Part shown: positions 42,137 to 51,112 of the stretch, one piece after another
How positions within the stretch are numbered: position 1 is the first letter of the stretch
How the letters are laid out: each line of letters begins with the position of its first letter
Notes under the pieces: generated by a model
Told to the model about the DNA's origin: nothing
The model's input: the letters and a program-made list of their open reading frames with translations, nothing else
Databases searched by the model: none
Assembly: GCF_011008905.1 (NCBI RefSeq)
Contig: NZ_JAAIVI010000017.1
Location: 1 to 64,000 of the forward strand
DNA: 64,000 bases
From: Wenzhouxiangella sp. XN201
Lineage (GTDB): Bacteria; Pseudomonadota; Gammaproteobacteria; Xanthomonadales; Wenzhouxiangellaceae
Direction: 5' to 3'
Program-made: the position numbers and the translations under genes

Positions 42137-42724
42137 ATGAGCCGTCGTATCCTCATCCTTCAGGGGCATCCCGATGCGCATGCCACACACTTCGGCCACG
42201 CCCTGGCCGCGGCCTATCGGCGCGGGGCCGAGTCTGCCGGTTTCAGCGTGGAAGAGATCCGGCTGTCCGAGCTCGACTACCCCATGCTGGCCAGCGAAAA
42301 GGAATGGACCGAGGGCGAACTGCCGCCATCGCTACGCCCGGCCCAGGAAGCGATCGACCGGGCCGATCACCTGGTGCTGATCTTTCCCCTCTGGCTCGGC
42401 ACCATGCCGGCCAAGGTCAAGGCCTTTCTGGAACAGGTGCTGCGACCGGGCTTCGCCTTCAGCGCGGACGCGCGTGACGGTATCGGCGAGCGTCATCTCA
42501 AGGGCAAGTCGGCGCGCGTCGTGATCACCATGGGCATGCCCGGGCTGGTCTATCGCTGGTATTTCCGTGCGCACGGCTTCCGCAACCTGGAGCGCAACAT
42601 CCTCAAGTTCTGCGGCATCCGGCCGGTGCGTCACTGTTTTGTCGGCCTGGTCGCCGGCAAGGACGATCGTCGCCGCCGACGCTGGCTTGCCCGGCTGGAG
42701 CGCCTGGGTCGTGCTGCCCGCTGA
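42137..42724 (+). CDS. Flavodoxin-fold NAD(P)H quinone oxidoreductase
   Basis: 195 residues of the MdaB/KefF/NQO-type family. Flavin loop GHPDAHATHFGHAL (about 10-23), LVLIFPLWLGTMPAKVKAFLEQVLRPGFAF (about 79-108) and ITMGMPGLVYRWYF (about 136). It should reduce quinones by two electrons, lowering radical formation. Monocistronic, convergent with the multidomain lipoprotein gene (13 bp apart). Confidence 0.85.
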   Translation: MSRRILILQGHPDAHATHFGHALAAAYRRGAESAGFSVEEIRLSELDYPMLASEKEWTEGELPPSLRPAQEAIDRADHLVLIFPLWLGTMPAKVKAFLEQVLRPGFAFSADARDGIGERHLKGKSARVVITMGMPGLVYRWYFRAHGFRNLERNILKFCGIRPVRHCFVGLVAGKDDRRRRRWLARLERLGRAAR

Positions 42725-42737
42725 ACCCGCGGCAGGC

Positions 42738-44048
42738 TCAGGGCGCTGGTCGAACCGCATCGATGCGGCCATTTCGCCCGATCAGCCCGAGGCCGCCGCG
42801 CTCGTTGATCTCGAAGCGATCCACCGTCGCCAGGCGCTCGAGAATGCGCTGTTCGAGGGCCATAAGGGCATCGCTGCAGGCCATCAGCGTGCGGGCCGGA
42901 TCTTCGATGGCGAGACGCTCACCAGTCAGGCGGTAGTCAGCGGTGAACTGATTGCAGCCGGCCCGGCCCCGGACCTGTCCGTCATCGGTGAATTCGAAAA
43001 ACAGTTCGGCTTTGGTTTCGACCGGCACCTCGTCGATGTGCTTGATGCGCCATCGGCCGCCGGTGAGCAGCTCGGCCGGATTGCCGCCGCAACCCGTGAA
43101 GGTCTCGAGGCCGGTCAGCACTTCGGCCTCGAAGGGATGCGGCATGCCGGTCGCCGAATCGCGGCAGACGCGTTCGCGCAAGGTGGCGATCAGTCCGCCC
43201 GCGGCGTCGGCACCACGGTAGCGCGTCGTCCAGCCCCGGCGTCCGGTATACAGGCGCGGCATCTCGATGACGGATTCGCCGTAATCCGTGGTCAGTCGCA
43301 GACGGGTCTCGTCGATTTGCAACTGCCAGGCCGGCTCGTGGCCGAGCGCGGTCAGCGGTACCTCGGGGGCCGCCGCCTCTCGACACTCGGGCAGCCTCGC
43401 ACCGTTGTGAATGACCAGGAAATCATCGCCTTTCTCGTGCACACCGATGCCGGCATTGCCGGGAACCTGGTGGCGTACGCCGGAGGCAGCCGGCACCTGT
43501 TCGAGGTCGAAGATCCGCCCATCGATGGCCAGGCGCGGCCGCGTGCCGAGCCGGTCGAAACGCACCCGATGCGAACCGCAGCGCCAGGCCCGGCCGAAGT
43601 CGGCCGCCTCGACCGCCTTGAGGTGAATCCGGCCGAGCTCGATGCTGGCGGGATCGGTGCCGAGCAACACCGGGTCGGTTTGTCTGAGCAGGCGGTCGTC
43701 ATGCCGGACCTGCGCGATCAACTCGTGCACGACCGGCCGACCGGTTTCGGGTCGGAAACCCAGGGCGAAGGGCAGCGGCACCTGGCTGCCGTCGAGGGCC
43801 ATGCGGTAGCCGGCGATCGGCAGCGGGCCTGCCTCATCGACAGCCTGGATCACGACCAGCATCTGCCCGTCCGAGGGCAGGGCGATGCGCTCGGGATAGG
43901 AGAGCTGCCCGCTGACCAGAATTTCTTCGTTGCTGTCGGCGCGCGTTTCCGCCGGGCCGCCCTGGCCTTCTCGCATATCGACCGTCCAGCTGCAGGCGGC
44001 AAGCATCCCGGTCAAAAGCGAAATCGTCGGCAGGCGGTACTGGATCAT
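42738..44048 (-). CDS. Four-domain envelope lipoprotein (YbaY-MliC-COG3650-META)
   Basis: 436 residues. The lipoprotein signal ends at LAAC (Cys about 18). Domains in order: YbaY-like (about 35-130, VSGQLSYPERIALP), MliC-like lysozyme-inhibitor type (about 155-230, WRCGSHRVRFDRLG and FLVIHNG), COG3650-like (about 245-330, GHEPAWQLQID with a C..C pair), and META/HslJ (about 335-430, GGRWRIKHI, GCNQFTADYRL, TLMACSDALMALEQ). These are usually separate envelope-stress proteins. ATG 44048 fits the lipoprotein signal; the longer frame is divergent shadow. Confidence 0.85.
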   Translation of the reverse strand: MIQYRLPTISLLTGMLAACSWTVDMREGQGGPAETRADSNEEILVSGQLSYPERIALPSDGQMLVVIQAVDEAGPLPIAGYRMALDGSQVPLPFALGFRPETGRPVVHELIAQVRHDDRLLRQTDPVLLGTDPASIELGRIHLKAVEAADFGRAWRCGSHRVRFDRLGTRPRLAIDGRIFDLEQVPAASGVRHQVPGNAGIGVHEKGDDFLVIHNGARLPECREAAAPEVPLTALGHEPAWQLQIDETRLRLTTDYGESVIEMPRLYTGRRGWTTRYRGADAAGGLIATLRERVCRDSATGMPHPFEAEVLTGLETFTGCGGNPAELLTGGRWRIKHIDEVPVETKAELFFEFTDDGQVRGRAGCNQFTADYRLTGERLAIEDPARTLMACSDALMALEQRILERLATVDRFEINERGGLGLIGRNGRIDAVRPAP

Positions 44049-44172
44049 TCCAGGCGACCTCTGATCAGTGATGCACCCGGGCGAGGGCCCCGGGGTGCGC
44101 AGTCGGTTTCGACCGCAGGCCGGGCGGCGGGTTTCCTCGGCTTCACCCGTGTGGCTCTGGGATAATGCCGCG

Positions 44173-45612
44173 ATGAGCGATGCCTTCGGCACCCATTTCC
44201 TCGAACGGTTGCAGCGCCTGCTCGGTCCCGGCGGTGTCATCACCGAACTCGACGAGATGGCGCGCCACGTCGAGGAACCGCGCCGGCGCTATCACCGGCG
44301 CCCTCTGGCGGTGGTGCGTCCGGCCAGCACCCAGCAGGTGGCGGCGGTGGTTGCCCACTGCCGCGAGGCCGGTGTGGCGATTGTGCCCCAGGGTGGCAAT
44401 ACCGGCCTTGTGGGCGGACAGTCCGTGGGCGGTAGCGGGCGTGAAGTGATCCTGAGTCTCGAGCGCATGCGCGAGATTCGCGACATCGACGCCGAGGGTG
44501 CCAGCCTGGTGGTCGAAGCCGGCTGCACCCTTGCGCGTGTCCAGGAGGCTGCCGCCAGCGCTGGACTGCTGTTTCCGATGAGCCTGGCCTCGGAGGGCAC
44601 GGCGACCATCGGCGGCAACATCGCCACCAATGCCGGTGGCCACCTGACCGTGCGCTACGGCAACATGCGCCAGCAGGTGCTGGGCTTGGAGGTGGTGCTG
44701 GCCGACGGTCGCATCCTCGATGGCCTGACCGTGCTCCGCAAGGACAACAGCGGCTATGACCTCAATCAGCTGTTCATCGGTTCGGAAGGCACCCTGGGCA
44801 TCATCACCGCGGCTTCCCTGCAGATGGTCTCGGCGCCGCGTCAGAGTCTGACCGGGCTGATCGCGATCGACAGTCTCGAGCACGCCGTGGTGTTGCTGCG
44901 CCTGCTACGGCACCAGCTCGGCGAGACGATCTCGGCGCTGGAGCTGATGCCCAGGCTGGCGCTCGATTTCGTGCTCGAATACCTGCCCGACGTACATGAC
45001 CCGCTGGTCCGGCCCCACCCCTGGTACCTGCTGCTGCAGGCCGACACGGCCCTCGCCGGCGACTGGCTGCAGGGCGCCTGTGTCAAGGCCCTCGAGCGCG
45101 GCAGCGACGAGGGGGTGACCACCGATGCCATCGTCGCCGGCAGCGATGCACAAGCGCAGTTGTTGTGGCGCCTGCGTGAGTCGATCTCGCCGGCCCAGAA
45201 AATGGGCGGCGCGAGCCTCAAGCACGATATCTCCGTCCCCGTTGCGGCCATTCCGGAGTTTGTCGAGACGACCAGTCGCGCCCTGGCCGATACCGTGCCG
45301 GGGATTCGCCCCTGTGTATTCGGTCACGTCGGCGACGGCAACCTGCACTTCAATCTGAGCCAGCCCGAGGACATGACGGCCGAAGCCTTTCACGCCTTTG
45401 AGGCCGACTGCAATCGCATCGTCTTCGACCAGGTGGTGCGCTTTCGCGGTTCGATCGCTGCCGAACACGGCATCGGCCAGCTGCGCGCCGCCGAACTGGC
45501 CGCGCGCGCCGACAGCGTCCGTCTCGATACCATGGCGCGACTGAAAAGCTGTCTCGATCCCGACGAACTGCTCAACCCGGGCAAGGTTCTGATCGGTAAG
45601 ATGCCGCCATGA
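44173..45612 (+). CDS. FAD-linked 2-hydroxyacid dehydrogenase (GlcD/D2HGDH-like)
   Basis: 479 residues. PCMH-type FAD domain (VPQGGNTGLVGGQSV, about 72-86; GGNIATNAGG, about 150) and FAD-oxidase C domain with the metal-site GHVGDGNLHFN (about 378) and EHGIGQL (about 435). Likely oxidises D-2-hydroxyglutarate, D-lactate or a similar acid to the 2-oxoacid. The start ATG 44173 follows a divergent spacer. It overlaps the next FAD gene by ATGA, suggesting joint use of related substrates. Confidence 0.9.
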   Translation: MSDAFGTHFLERLQRLLGPGGVITELDEMARHVEEPRRRYHRRPLAVVRPASTQQVAAVVAHCREAGVAIVPQGGNTGLVGGQSVGGSGREVILSLERMREIRDIDAEGASLVVEAGCTLARVQEAAASAGLLFPMSLASEGTATIGGNIATNAGGHLTVRYGNMRQQVLGLEVVLADGRILDGLTVLRKDNSGYDLNQLFIGSEGTLGIITAASLQMVSAPRQSLTGLIAIDSLEHAVVLLRLLRHQLGETISALELMPRLALDFVLEYLPDVHDPLVRPHPWYLLLQADTALAGDWLQGACVKALERGSDEGVTTDAIVAGSDAQAQLLWRLRESISPAQKMGGASLKHDISVPVAAIPEFVETTSRALADTVPGIRPCVFGHVGDGNLHFNLSQPEDMTAEAFHAFEADCNRIVFDQVVRFRGSIAAEHGIGQLRAAELAARADSVRLDTMARLKSCLDPDELLNPGKVLIGKMPP

Positions 45613-46889
45613 AACGTGTCATCGTTATCGGTGCTGGCGTTGTCGGAGCGGCCACCGCCCTGGCTCTGACCGAGCGCGGTCATCGGGTTACGGTGATCGA
45701 CCGGGCCAACGGCGTGGCCGCGGGCACCAGCCAGGCCAACGGCGGTGGTATCACGCCGCTACATTCCGAGCCCTGGAACCAGCCCGGTCTTTTCGGCAAG
45801 CTGCTGCGCTACGTGGGCCGGCGCGACGCGCCCTGGCGACTGCCGCCGAGCGCGCTGCCGGGGATCGGTTTCTGGGGCCTGCGTTTCATGCTCGAGGCGC
45901 GTCGCCCGCGCTTCGAATACAACGCCCGGGCAGCAATCCGCCTGGGCTGCTACTCGCTCGAAGTTCTGCAGCATTGGCGCGAAGCCCACGAACTGCGCTA
46001 CGACCAGACCTGCTCGGGCTCCATGCAACTGTACTTCTCCGAGGCGGCGCTGTCGCGCTCATTTGCGCTGCGTCAGCGATTGGTCGAGGGCTTGGGTGAA
46101 GTCGAGCGCCTGGACGCCGCGGCAGTGGTCGCCAGCGAACCGGCCCTGGCGCCGGTTCGTCAGCAACTGGCCGGTGCGCTCTATTACCCGGCGCATGAAT
46201 CCGGCGACGCGGCTGCCTTTGCCCGCCAGGTGGTTGCCCGCGCGACCCTTGCTGGTGCCGAACTGCGTCTGAACGAAGGCGTGCAGCGAATCAACTGTGA
46301 ACGCGGCGAGTTTCATTCCGTGGTGACCAACCGCGACACGATCGAGGCTGATACCTGCGTGATCGCGACGGGCTCGGAAACGCCAGCGCTGTTGCAGTCA
46401 CTCAGCGTCCAGGCGCCGATCTATCCCGTGCGCGGTTACTCGGCCACCTTCGAGATCAACGATGCCACGAACTTGCCGACCCTGCCGCTGCTCGATGCCG
46501 AGCGACGCTTTGTCACCCTGCGGCTGGGAGAGCGGACGTTAAGAGTCGCCGGCCTGGCCGATTTCGCCGGCCACCGCCGGGCTGTGCCGCCGGCACGAAT
46601 CGACAACCTGCTCGCCAGCGCCCGGCAGTTGCTGCCGGCGCTGGCCGAGCAATTGACGCCGAAGGCCGGGCGACTCTGGGCCGGGCTGCGCCCGGTCACG
46701 CCCGACGGTCGGCCCCTGATCGGCGAAACCGATCTTCGGGGGCTCTATCTGAACACCGGCCACGGCCCGATGGGCTGGACCATGGCCTGCGGCTCGGCGG
46801 AGATCCTTGCCGACCTGCTCGATGGCCGCGAGCCGGCATTGGATGTCAGCGACTACCGCGCCGACCGTTTTGGCCGACGCGCCGCCTGA
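45609..46889 (+). CDS. D-amino acid dehydrogenase-like FAD oxidoreductase
   Basis: 426 residues of the DadA/DAO family. N-terminal FAD-binding VIGAGVVGAATALAL (about 5-19), ANGGGITPLHSEPWNQPG (about 43-60), and C-terminal GLRPVTPDGRPLIGET with LNTGHGPMGWTMACGSA. It oxidises D-amino acids (for example D-Ala) into the quinone chain at the inner membrane. Substrate is not certain. Translationally coupled to the upstream dehydrogenase. Confidence 0.9.
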   Translation: MKRVIVIGAGVVGAATALALTERGHRVTVIDRANGVAAGTSQANGGGITPLHSEPWNQPGLFGKLLRYVGRRDAPWRLPPSALPGIGFWGLRFMLEARRPRFEYNARAAIRLGCYSLEVLQHWREAHELRYDQTCSGSMQLYFSEAALSRSFALRQRLVEGLGEVERLDAAAVVASEPALAPVRQQLAGALYYPAHESGDAAAFARQVVARATLAGAELRLNEGVQRINCERGEFHSVVTNRDTIEADTCVIATGSETPALLQSLSVQAPIYPVRGYSATFEINDATNLPTLPLLDAERRFVTLRLGERTLRVAGLADFAGHRRAVPPARIDNLLASARQLLPALAEQLTPKAGRLWAGLRPVTPDGRPLIGETDLRGLYLNTGHGPMGWTMACGSAEILADLLDGREPALDVSDYRADRFGRRAA

Positions 46890-46898
46890 TCACGCCAC

Positions 46899-46916
46899 CT
46901 CGACCGGCGGGTCGAG
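46899..46916. terminator. Hairpin between convergent genes
   Basis: CTCGACC and GGTCGAG form a perfect 7-bp stem with GGCG as loop, between the convergent genes ending at 46889 and 46941. No T tract follows on either strand, so termination here would be weak or factor-assisted. Confidence 0.35.
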
Positions 46917-46940
46917 ATCGGCATTCCAGCCCGGCCGGCG

Positions 46941-48101
46941 TCAGGACTCCGGGTAGGCCATCAGGCCGAAGCTGCCGTCGCCGGTCAGGATCAGCTCGAG
47001 TCCGTCCGGCCCGTCGGTCAGCCAGCCGCGGCCGCGATGGGGCGTCCCCGGTGATTCCTCGGGGCGATGGAACTCGAAATCGATCAACCCGTGCTCACCG
47101 TCGGGTGCGTCGATCCGGCCTTCGAAATGGCAGCCGCCCGGCGGTTCGTACCAGGGCGACATCTCGATGCAGGCCCGGCCGCCGGCCTCGATCTCGAGCC
47201 AGGCCGTGGCCTCCCCGAATTGGTTCTGCATGGGCACCGCCCACCGGCCAGCCAACGCTGCGGTGTCGATGGGCGCTACCAGGGTGCGATCATCGTTGGC
47301 CGGCGAAAAACTCAGATCGAAGTCGCGGTCGCGTGACTGCCAGGACAGTTCGCCGCCGGGCTCGCCTTCCGGCCAGCTTCCGGGGGCGTCGCTTCCCTCG
47401 CGGCCCCCCAGGGTCCAAAACACCAAGTCCGCGCGGCCCCTGAGTGAGCCGTCTTCCCGCGCAGGCTCCGTCCGGACCACATGGTGGACTCGCCCGCCCG
47501 CCCACATCGGGCTGGGGATCGGATATCGCAGCCGTTCGATGCCCCACAGCCGGCCTTCCAGATCCACGATGCCCGTGAAGGCAACGGCTGTCTCGGGATC
47601 GTCGCCCTCGATGACCTCGCCGCCGTAGCGGCCGAACGCGGACTGATCGATCGGCGGCAGATTGCAGTCGACGCCGTGGGTAAAGGCGAGCCGCTCCAGC
47701 GGCATCGAACCGCTGCCGAAGGCGGGATCCGGTGAATCCCAGTGCAAGGTGGCCTGCACGCAGCTGTCGAACTCGAGATCGACCTCGCCCCAGACCGAGA
47801 CTTCGAGCGCGGCCGGATCGAACGATCCGAACTCCATGCCGCGCGCGGCGTAAGCGGTGCCGGTGATGCTGCGGCCGCTGATCCGGCCCTCGATGTTGAG
47901 GGTCAGCGGATTGCCTTCGTCGTCGTAGACGTGCCAGATGATGGCGGCAAAACCGGGCCGGGCCAGGGTGATGGTCAGGCCGTGCCCGGACTGCTCCGGG
48001 TTGTACCAGTGGCCGCTGATGCCGCCGGGCAGCGCCGCCTGGCCGAGCGTGGCCAGCAGCAGGAATGAGACGAGCGTGCCCGCCTGGAAGAGATATCTCA
48101 T
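46941..48101 (-). CDS. Secreted protein of unknown function
   Basis: 386 residues. Signal peptide (1-22, ending GQA-AL) followed by SGHWYNPEQSGHGLTITL, a motif common in large secreted proteins of Xanthomonadales-like bacteria. Two similar beta-rich halves each open with an SG-x-W or GRWAVP-type motif (the second near 320, GRWAVPMQNQFGEATAWLEIE). Cysteines in CVQATL, DCNLPP and GGCHFEG suggest disulfides. No enzymatic motif. ATG 48101 has GAGG upstream. Probably an extracellular or surface protein. Confidence 0.75.
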   Translation of the reverse strand: MRYLFQAGTLVSFLLLATLGQAALPGGISGHWYNPEQSGHGLTITLARPGFAAIIWHVYDDEGNPLTLNIEGRISGRSITGTAYAARGMEFGSFDPAALEVSVWGEVDLEFDSCVQATLHWDSPDPAFGSGSMPLERLAFTHGVDCNLPPIDQSAFGRYGGEVIEGDDPETAVAFTGIVDLEGRLWGIERLRYPIPSPMWAGGRVHHVVRTEPAREDGSLRGRADLVFWTLGGREGSDAPGSWPEGEPGGELSWQSRDRDFDLSFSPANDDRTLVAPIDTAALAGRWAVPMQNQFGEATAWLEIEAGGRACIEMSPWYEPPGGCHFEGRIDAPDGEHGLIDFEFHRPEESPGTPHRGRGWLTDGPDGLELILTGDGSFGLMAYPES

Positions 48102-48255
48102 GCTTTGCCTCGTACATGCCAAACCCGGGCCCAGTCTAGCCCACCCCCCCCCTTTGCCAAACCAGTGCGCAGGTGAAGTCCCCGACTTGACGGCCGACAA
48201 GGACACGCGCGGCCGGGCGTTCTAGGCTTGCGCGGTTGAGGCTGGAGTTCTGCTC

Positions 48256-49752
48256 ATGCCCTATCGCGATCTGCGTGGCTTTCTCGATGATCTGAAAAAC
48301 CGGAGCGAACTGGTCGAGATCGACGAGCCGGTCGATCCGGTGCTGGAGGCTACCGCCCTGGCGCGCCGGGTGCAGGCATCGCACGGCCCGGCGCTGCTGA
48401 TCAAACATCCCGTGGGCAGCGACCATCCGCTGCTGCTCAACCTGTTCGGGCATCGCCGCCGTATCGAGGCGGTGCTGGGTGGACGGCCGATCGGCCGGCT
48501 CGAGGAACTCGGTGAACTGCTCGCCCGGCTGCAGCAGCCGCGCCTGCCGCGCTCGCTCAGGTCGGCTCTGTCGGACTGGCCGGAGCTGGCTCAGATCGCG
48601 CTGATGGCACCGAAACGGGTCGAGCACGGCGCGTTCGGCGACGAAGTGCTCGAGGGCGGCGACATCGACTTGGCACGGCTGCCGATCCAGCAGTGCTGGC
48701 CCGGCGATGCCGGGCGATTGATCACGCTCGGGCTGGTGATCACGCACAACGCACGCCTGGGGCGTCACAACATCGGCATCTACCGCCAGCAGCTGATCGG
48801 CCGCAATCGCGTGATCATGCGCTGGCTGGCGCATCGCGGCGGGGCACAGGACTTCGCCGAGTGGCAGCGCACACGGCCCGGCCAACCCTTTCCGCTGGCG
48901 GTGGCCATCGGCGCCGACCCGGCCACCACCCTGGCGGCGGTCGCGCCGGTACCCGACACCCTGTCGGAGCTGCAGTTCGCCGGTCTGCTGCGCGGGGCGC
49001 GAAGCGAAGTCGTGACCGCGCCGCTGACCGGGCTGGAGGTACCGGCCGGGGCCGAAATACTGCTCGAGGGTCATATTCATCCCGACGATACGGCCATCGA
49101 AGGCCCGTTCGGCGACCACACCGGCCATTACAATGCACCGGGCCGCTATCCCGTCTTCACCGTTGAGCGGGTATCGCTGCGCAGCAATGCCATCTATCAG
49201 GGCAGCTTCATGGGCAAGTCGCCGCACGATGAGCCGTCGGTTCTGGCCTCGGCGCTCAACGATCTGTTCGTACCCATTCTGCGCGGCATCTTTCCCGAGG
49301 TGCATGATTTCTACCTGCCGCCGGCGGCTTGTTCCTACCGCATCGCGCTGGTGTCGATCGACAAGCGCTATCCCGGCCATGCAAGGCGCGTGATGATGGG
49401 TATCTGGTCGTACCTGCGCCAGTTCACCTACACCAAGTTCGTCGTGGTGGTCGATGCCGATATCGACATTCGCGACGGCAATGAGGTTTTATGGGCCATT
49501 GCCAACCACGTCGATCCGGCGCGCGATTCGATGCACGTGGATCGCACCCCGATGGATGCGCTCGACTTTTCCGGGCCCGAGCCCGGCCTGGGCTCGAAAC
49601 TGGGTCTGGATGCGACGCGCAAATGGCCGGCCGAGACCGCCCGCGCCTGGCCGGAAGCGATCGTTCCGGACCCGGATGTGGAAAAGCGCGTCGATGCGCT
49701 GTTGCGCTCGATTCCGGCACTGGTTGCCCATGCCCGGCCCGCCGGACAATGA
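48256..49752 (+). CDS. ubiD: 4-hydroxy-3-polyprenylbenzoate decarboxylase
   Basis: UbiD family, 498 residues, prenylated-FMN dependent. Signatures: PYRDLRGFLDDL start, NIGIYRQQLIG (about 176), EGPFGDHTGHYN (about 283) with the catalytic acid, and YPGHARRVMMGIWSYLRQF. Removes the carboxyl group from the prenylated ring in ubiquinone synthesis. GGAG lies eight bases before ATG. UbiX (prenyl-FMN maker) is not in the window. It complements ubiT and ubiUV, which supply the hydroxylation steps. Confidence 0.95.
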   Translation: MPYRDLRGFLDDLKNRSELVEIDEPVDPVLEATALARRVQASHGPALLIKHPVGSDHPLLLNLFGHRRRIEAVLGGRPIGRLEELGELLARLQQPRLPRSLRSALSDWPELAQIALMAPKRVEHGAFGDEVLEGGDIDLARLPIQQCWPGDAGRLITLGLVITHNARLGRHNIGIYRQQLIGRNRVIMRWLAHRGGAQDFAEWQRTRPGQPFPLAVAIGADPATTLAAVAPVPDTLSELQFAGLLRGARSEVVTAPLTGLEVPAGAEILLEGHIHPDDTAIEGPFGDHTGHYNAPGRYPVFTVERVSLRSNAIYQGSFMGKSPHDEPSVLASALNDLFVPILRGIFPEVHDFYLPPAACSYRIALVSIDKRYPGHARRVMMGIWSYLRQFTYTKFVVVVDADIDIRDGNEVLWAIANHVDPARDSMHVDRTPMDALDFSGPEPGLGSKLGLDATRKWPAETARAWPEAIVPDPDVEKRVDALLRSIPALVAHARPAGQ

Positions 49753-49845
49753 TTGTCGGCCACGTCAAACGGGTTCCCTGCTCTCATATTGCCCGGGGGC
49801 AGGCGTGAATGGGCGAACGCTGAGTGAACAGGCCTTACGAGTAGG

Positions 49846-50985
49846 CTACGCGGCCGGCGTTCTCTCGAAGTCGGCATCCAGCCCATCCGATGCCTTGCAG
49901 ACCCGGTTGCGGCCGGTCTGCTTGGCTCGGTACATGGCTTCATCGGCCCGCTTGACCAGGTCCCTGAACTCGTGCTCGCCGGCATACTCGGCCACGCCCA
50001 GGCTGATCGTGACGTGAATCTCGTGCCCGTCGCAATCGAGCCGGGTTTCGGCCAGGATGACCCGGACCTTTTCCGCCGCCTGCGTGGCTCCGGCTTCATC
50101 CACGCCGGGCAGGAGCAGCAGGAATTCCTCGCCGCCCCAGCGTACCGCCAGGTCCTCTTCACGGAGGTTTTGCCGCACCAGTTCGGCGACGCGGCGCAGC
50201 ACCATATCGCCGATGTTGTGACCGTGGCGGTCGTTGATCCGCTTGAAGTGGTCGAGGTCGCCGATGATGACGCTGAAGGGGGTCTTGTGCCGGCGGGCGC
50301 GGGCCATTTCGGCGCCGGCCCGGGAATCGAGGTGGCGGCGATTGTGCAGCCCGGTCAGCGCATCGATGCTGGCCAGGCGGACCAGCTCGGTCCTGAGCGA
50401 CGCGGAGTGTTGGCGAATGCGGTGGAACAGTTCGGCGATGAGCACGGCGACGACGAGCATCATCAGCGGGTCGACCAGCCTCAAGCCGAGCGCGGTCAAG
50501 TCGACGCCCGCACGCCACAGCACGACCATCGACAGCGTGAACGGAGCGACGTAGATGGCCAGCAGTTCGCGTCCGCCCTTGAGGGTCAGCAGGGCCAGGG
50601 CGAAAGTCGTCATGATCAAGCCGCGAGTCATGCGCTCGGGATCGCCGTCGGGATGCAGCCAGGCCGTGGTGAACAGGCCGAAAATCATCACCATGAGGGC
50701 CAGGGACAGCGCCTTGAGCAGGATGGCTGTGCCACGGCCGCGCGGATCGACCGCCCAGCGAGCGAGGATGATGAAGGCAACGACGAGCACGGGCGCACGC
50801 CAGGCGGCGTGCTGCCACAGCAGGCTCGGGTCGGTACCGTTGATGAACTCGATCAGGTGGTAGGTCGGCACGATCAGTGTGGCGAGTGCCGCCCCCGTTC
50901 TGGCTGTCATGCGCACGATCGTGAGATCATCGTCTGCGATGGCGTCGTCGAGATCGGATGGAGGCGATTGCAGATGCTCGGCCAT
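49846..50985 (-). CDS. Membrane diguanylate cyclase (GGDEF)
   Basis: 379 residues. About six N-terminal membrane helices (30-200) followed by a GGDEF domain (about 205-360). The active-site motif is RWGGEEF (about 298) with a complete RxxD inhibitory site exactly five residues upstream (REED). Should make c-di-GMP under product inhibition. The membrane domain is of unknown specificity. Divergent from the class V aminotransferase-like gene. Confidence 0.93.
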   Translation of the reverse strand: MAEHLQSPPSDLDDAIADDDLTIVRMTARTGAALATLIVPTYHLIEFINGTDPSLLWQHAAWRAPVLVVAFIILARWAVDPRGRGTAILLKALSLALMVMIFGLFTTAWLHPDGDPERMTRGLIMTTFALALLTLKGGRELLAIYVAPFTLSMVVLWRAGVDLTALGLRLVDPLMMLVVAVLIAELFHRIRQHSASLRTELVRLASIDALTGLHNRRHLDSRAGAEMARARRHKTPFSVIIGDLDHFKRINDRHGHNIGDMVLRRVAELVRQNLREEDLAVRWGGEEFLLLLPGVDEAGATQAAEKVRVILAETRLDCDGHEIHVTISLGVAEYAGEHEFRDLVKRADEAMYRAKQTGRNRVCKASDGLDADFERTPAA

Positions 50986-51112
50986 GGCCCTTCCTGAGGC
51001 GGCGTGCGTTGATGCACAGATTTATAGCAGCCTATTCGCCCCGGTTCCATGCAGCCTTGACCGACAGCAATTACGGACCGCATTCTTCAATTTGCCGCAG
51101 CAGGAGTTGTTC

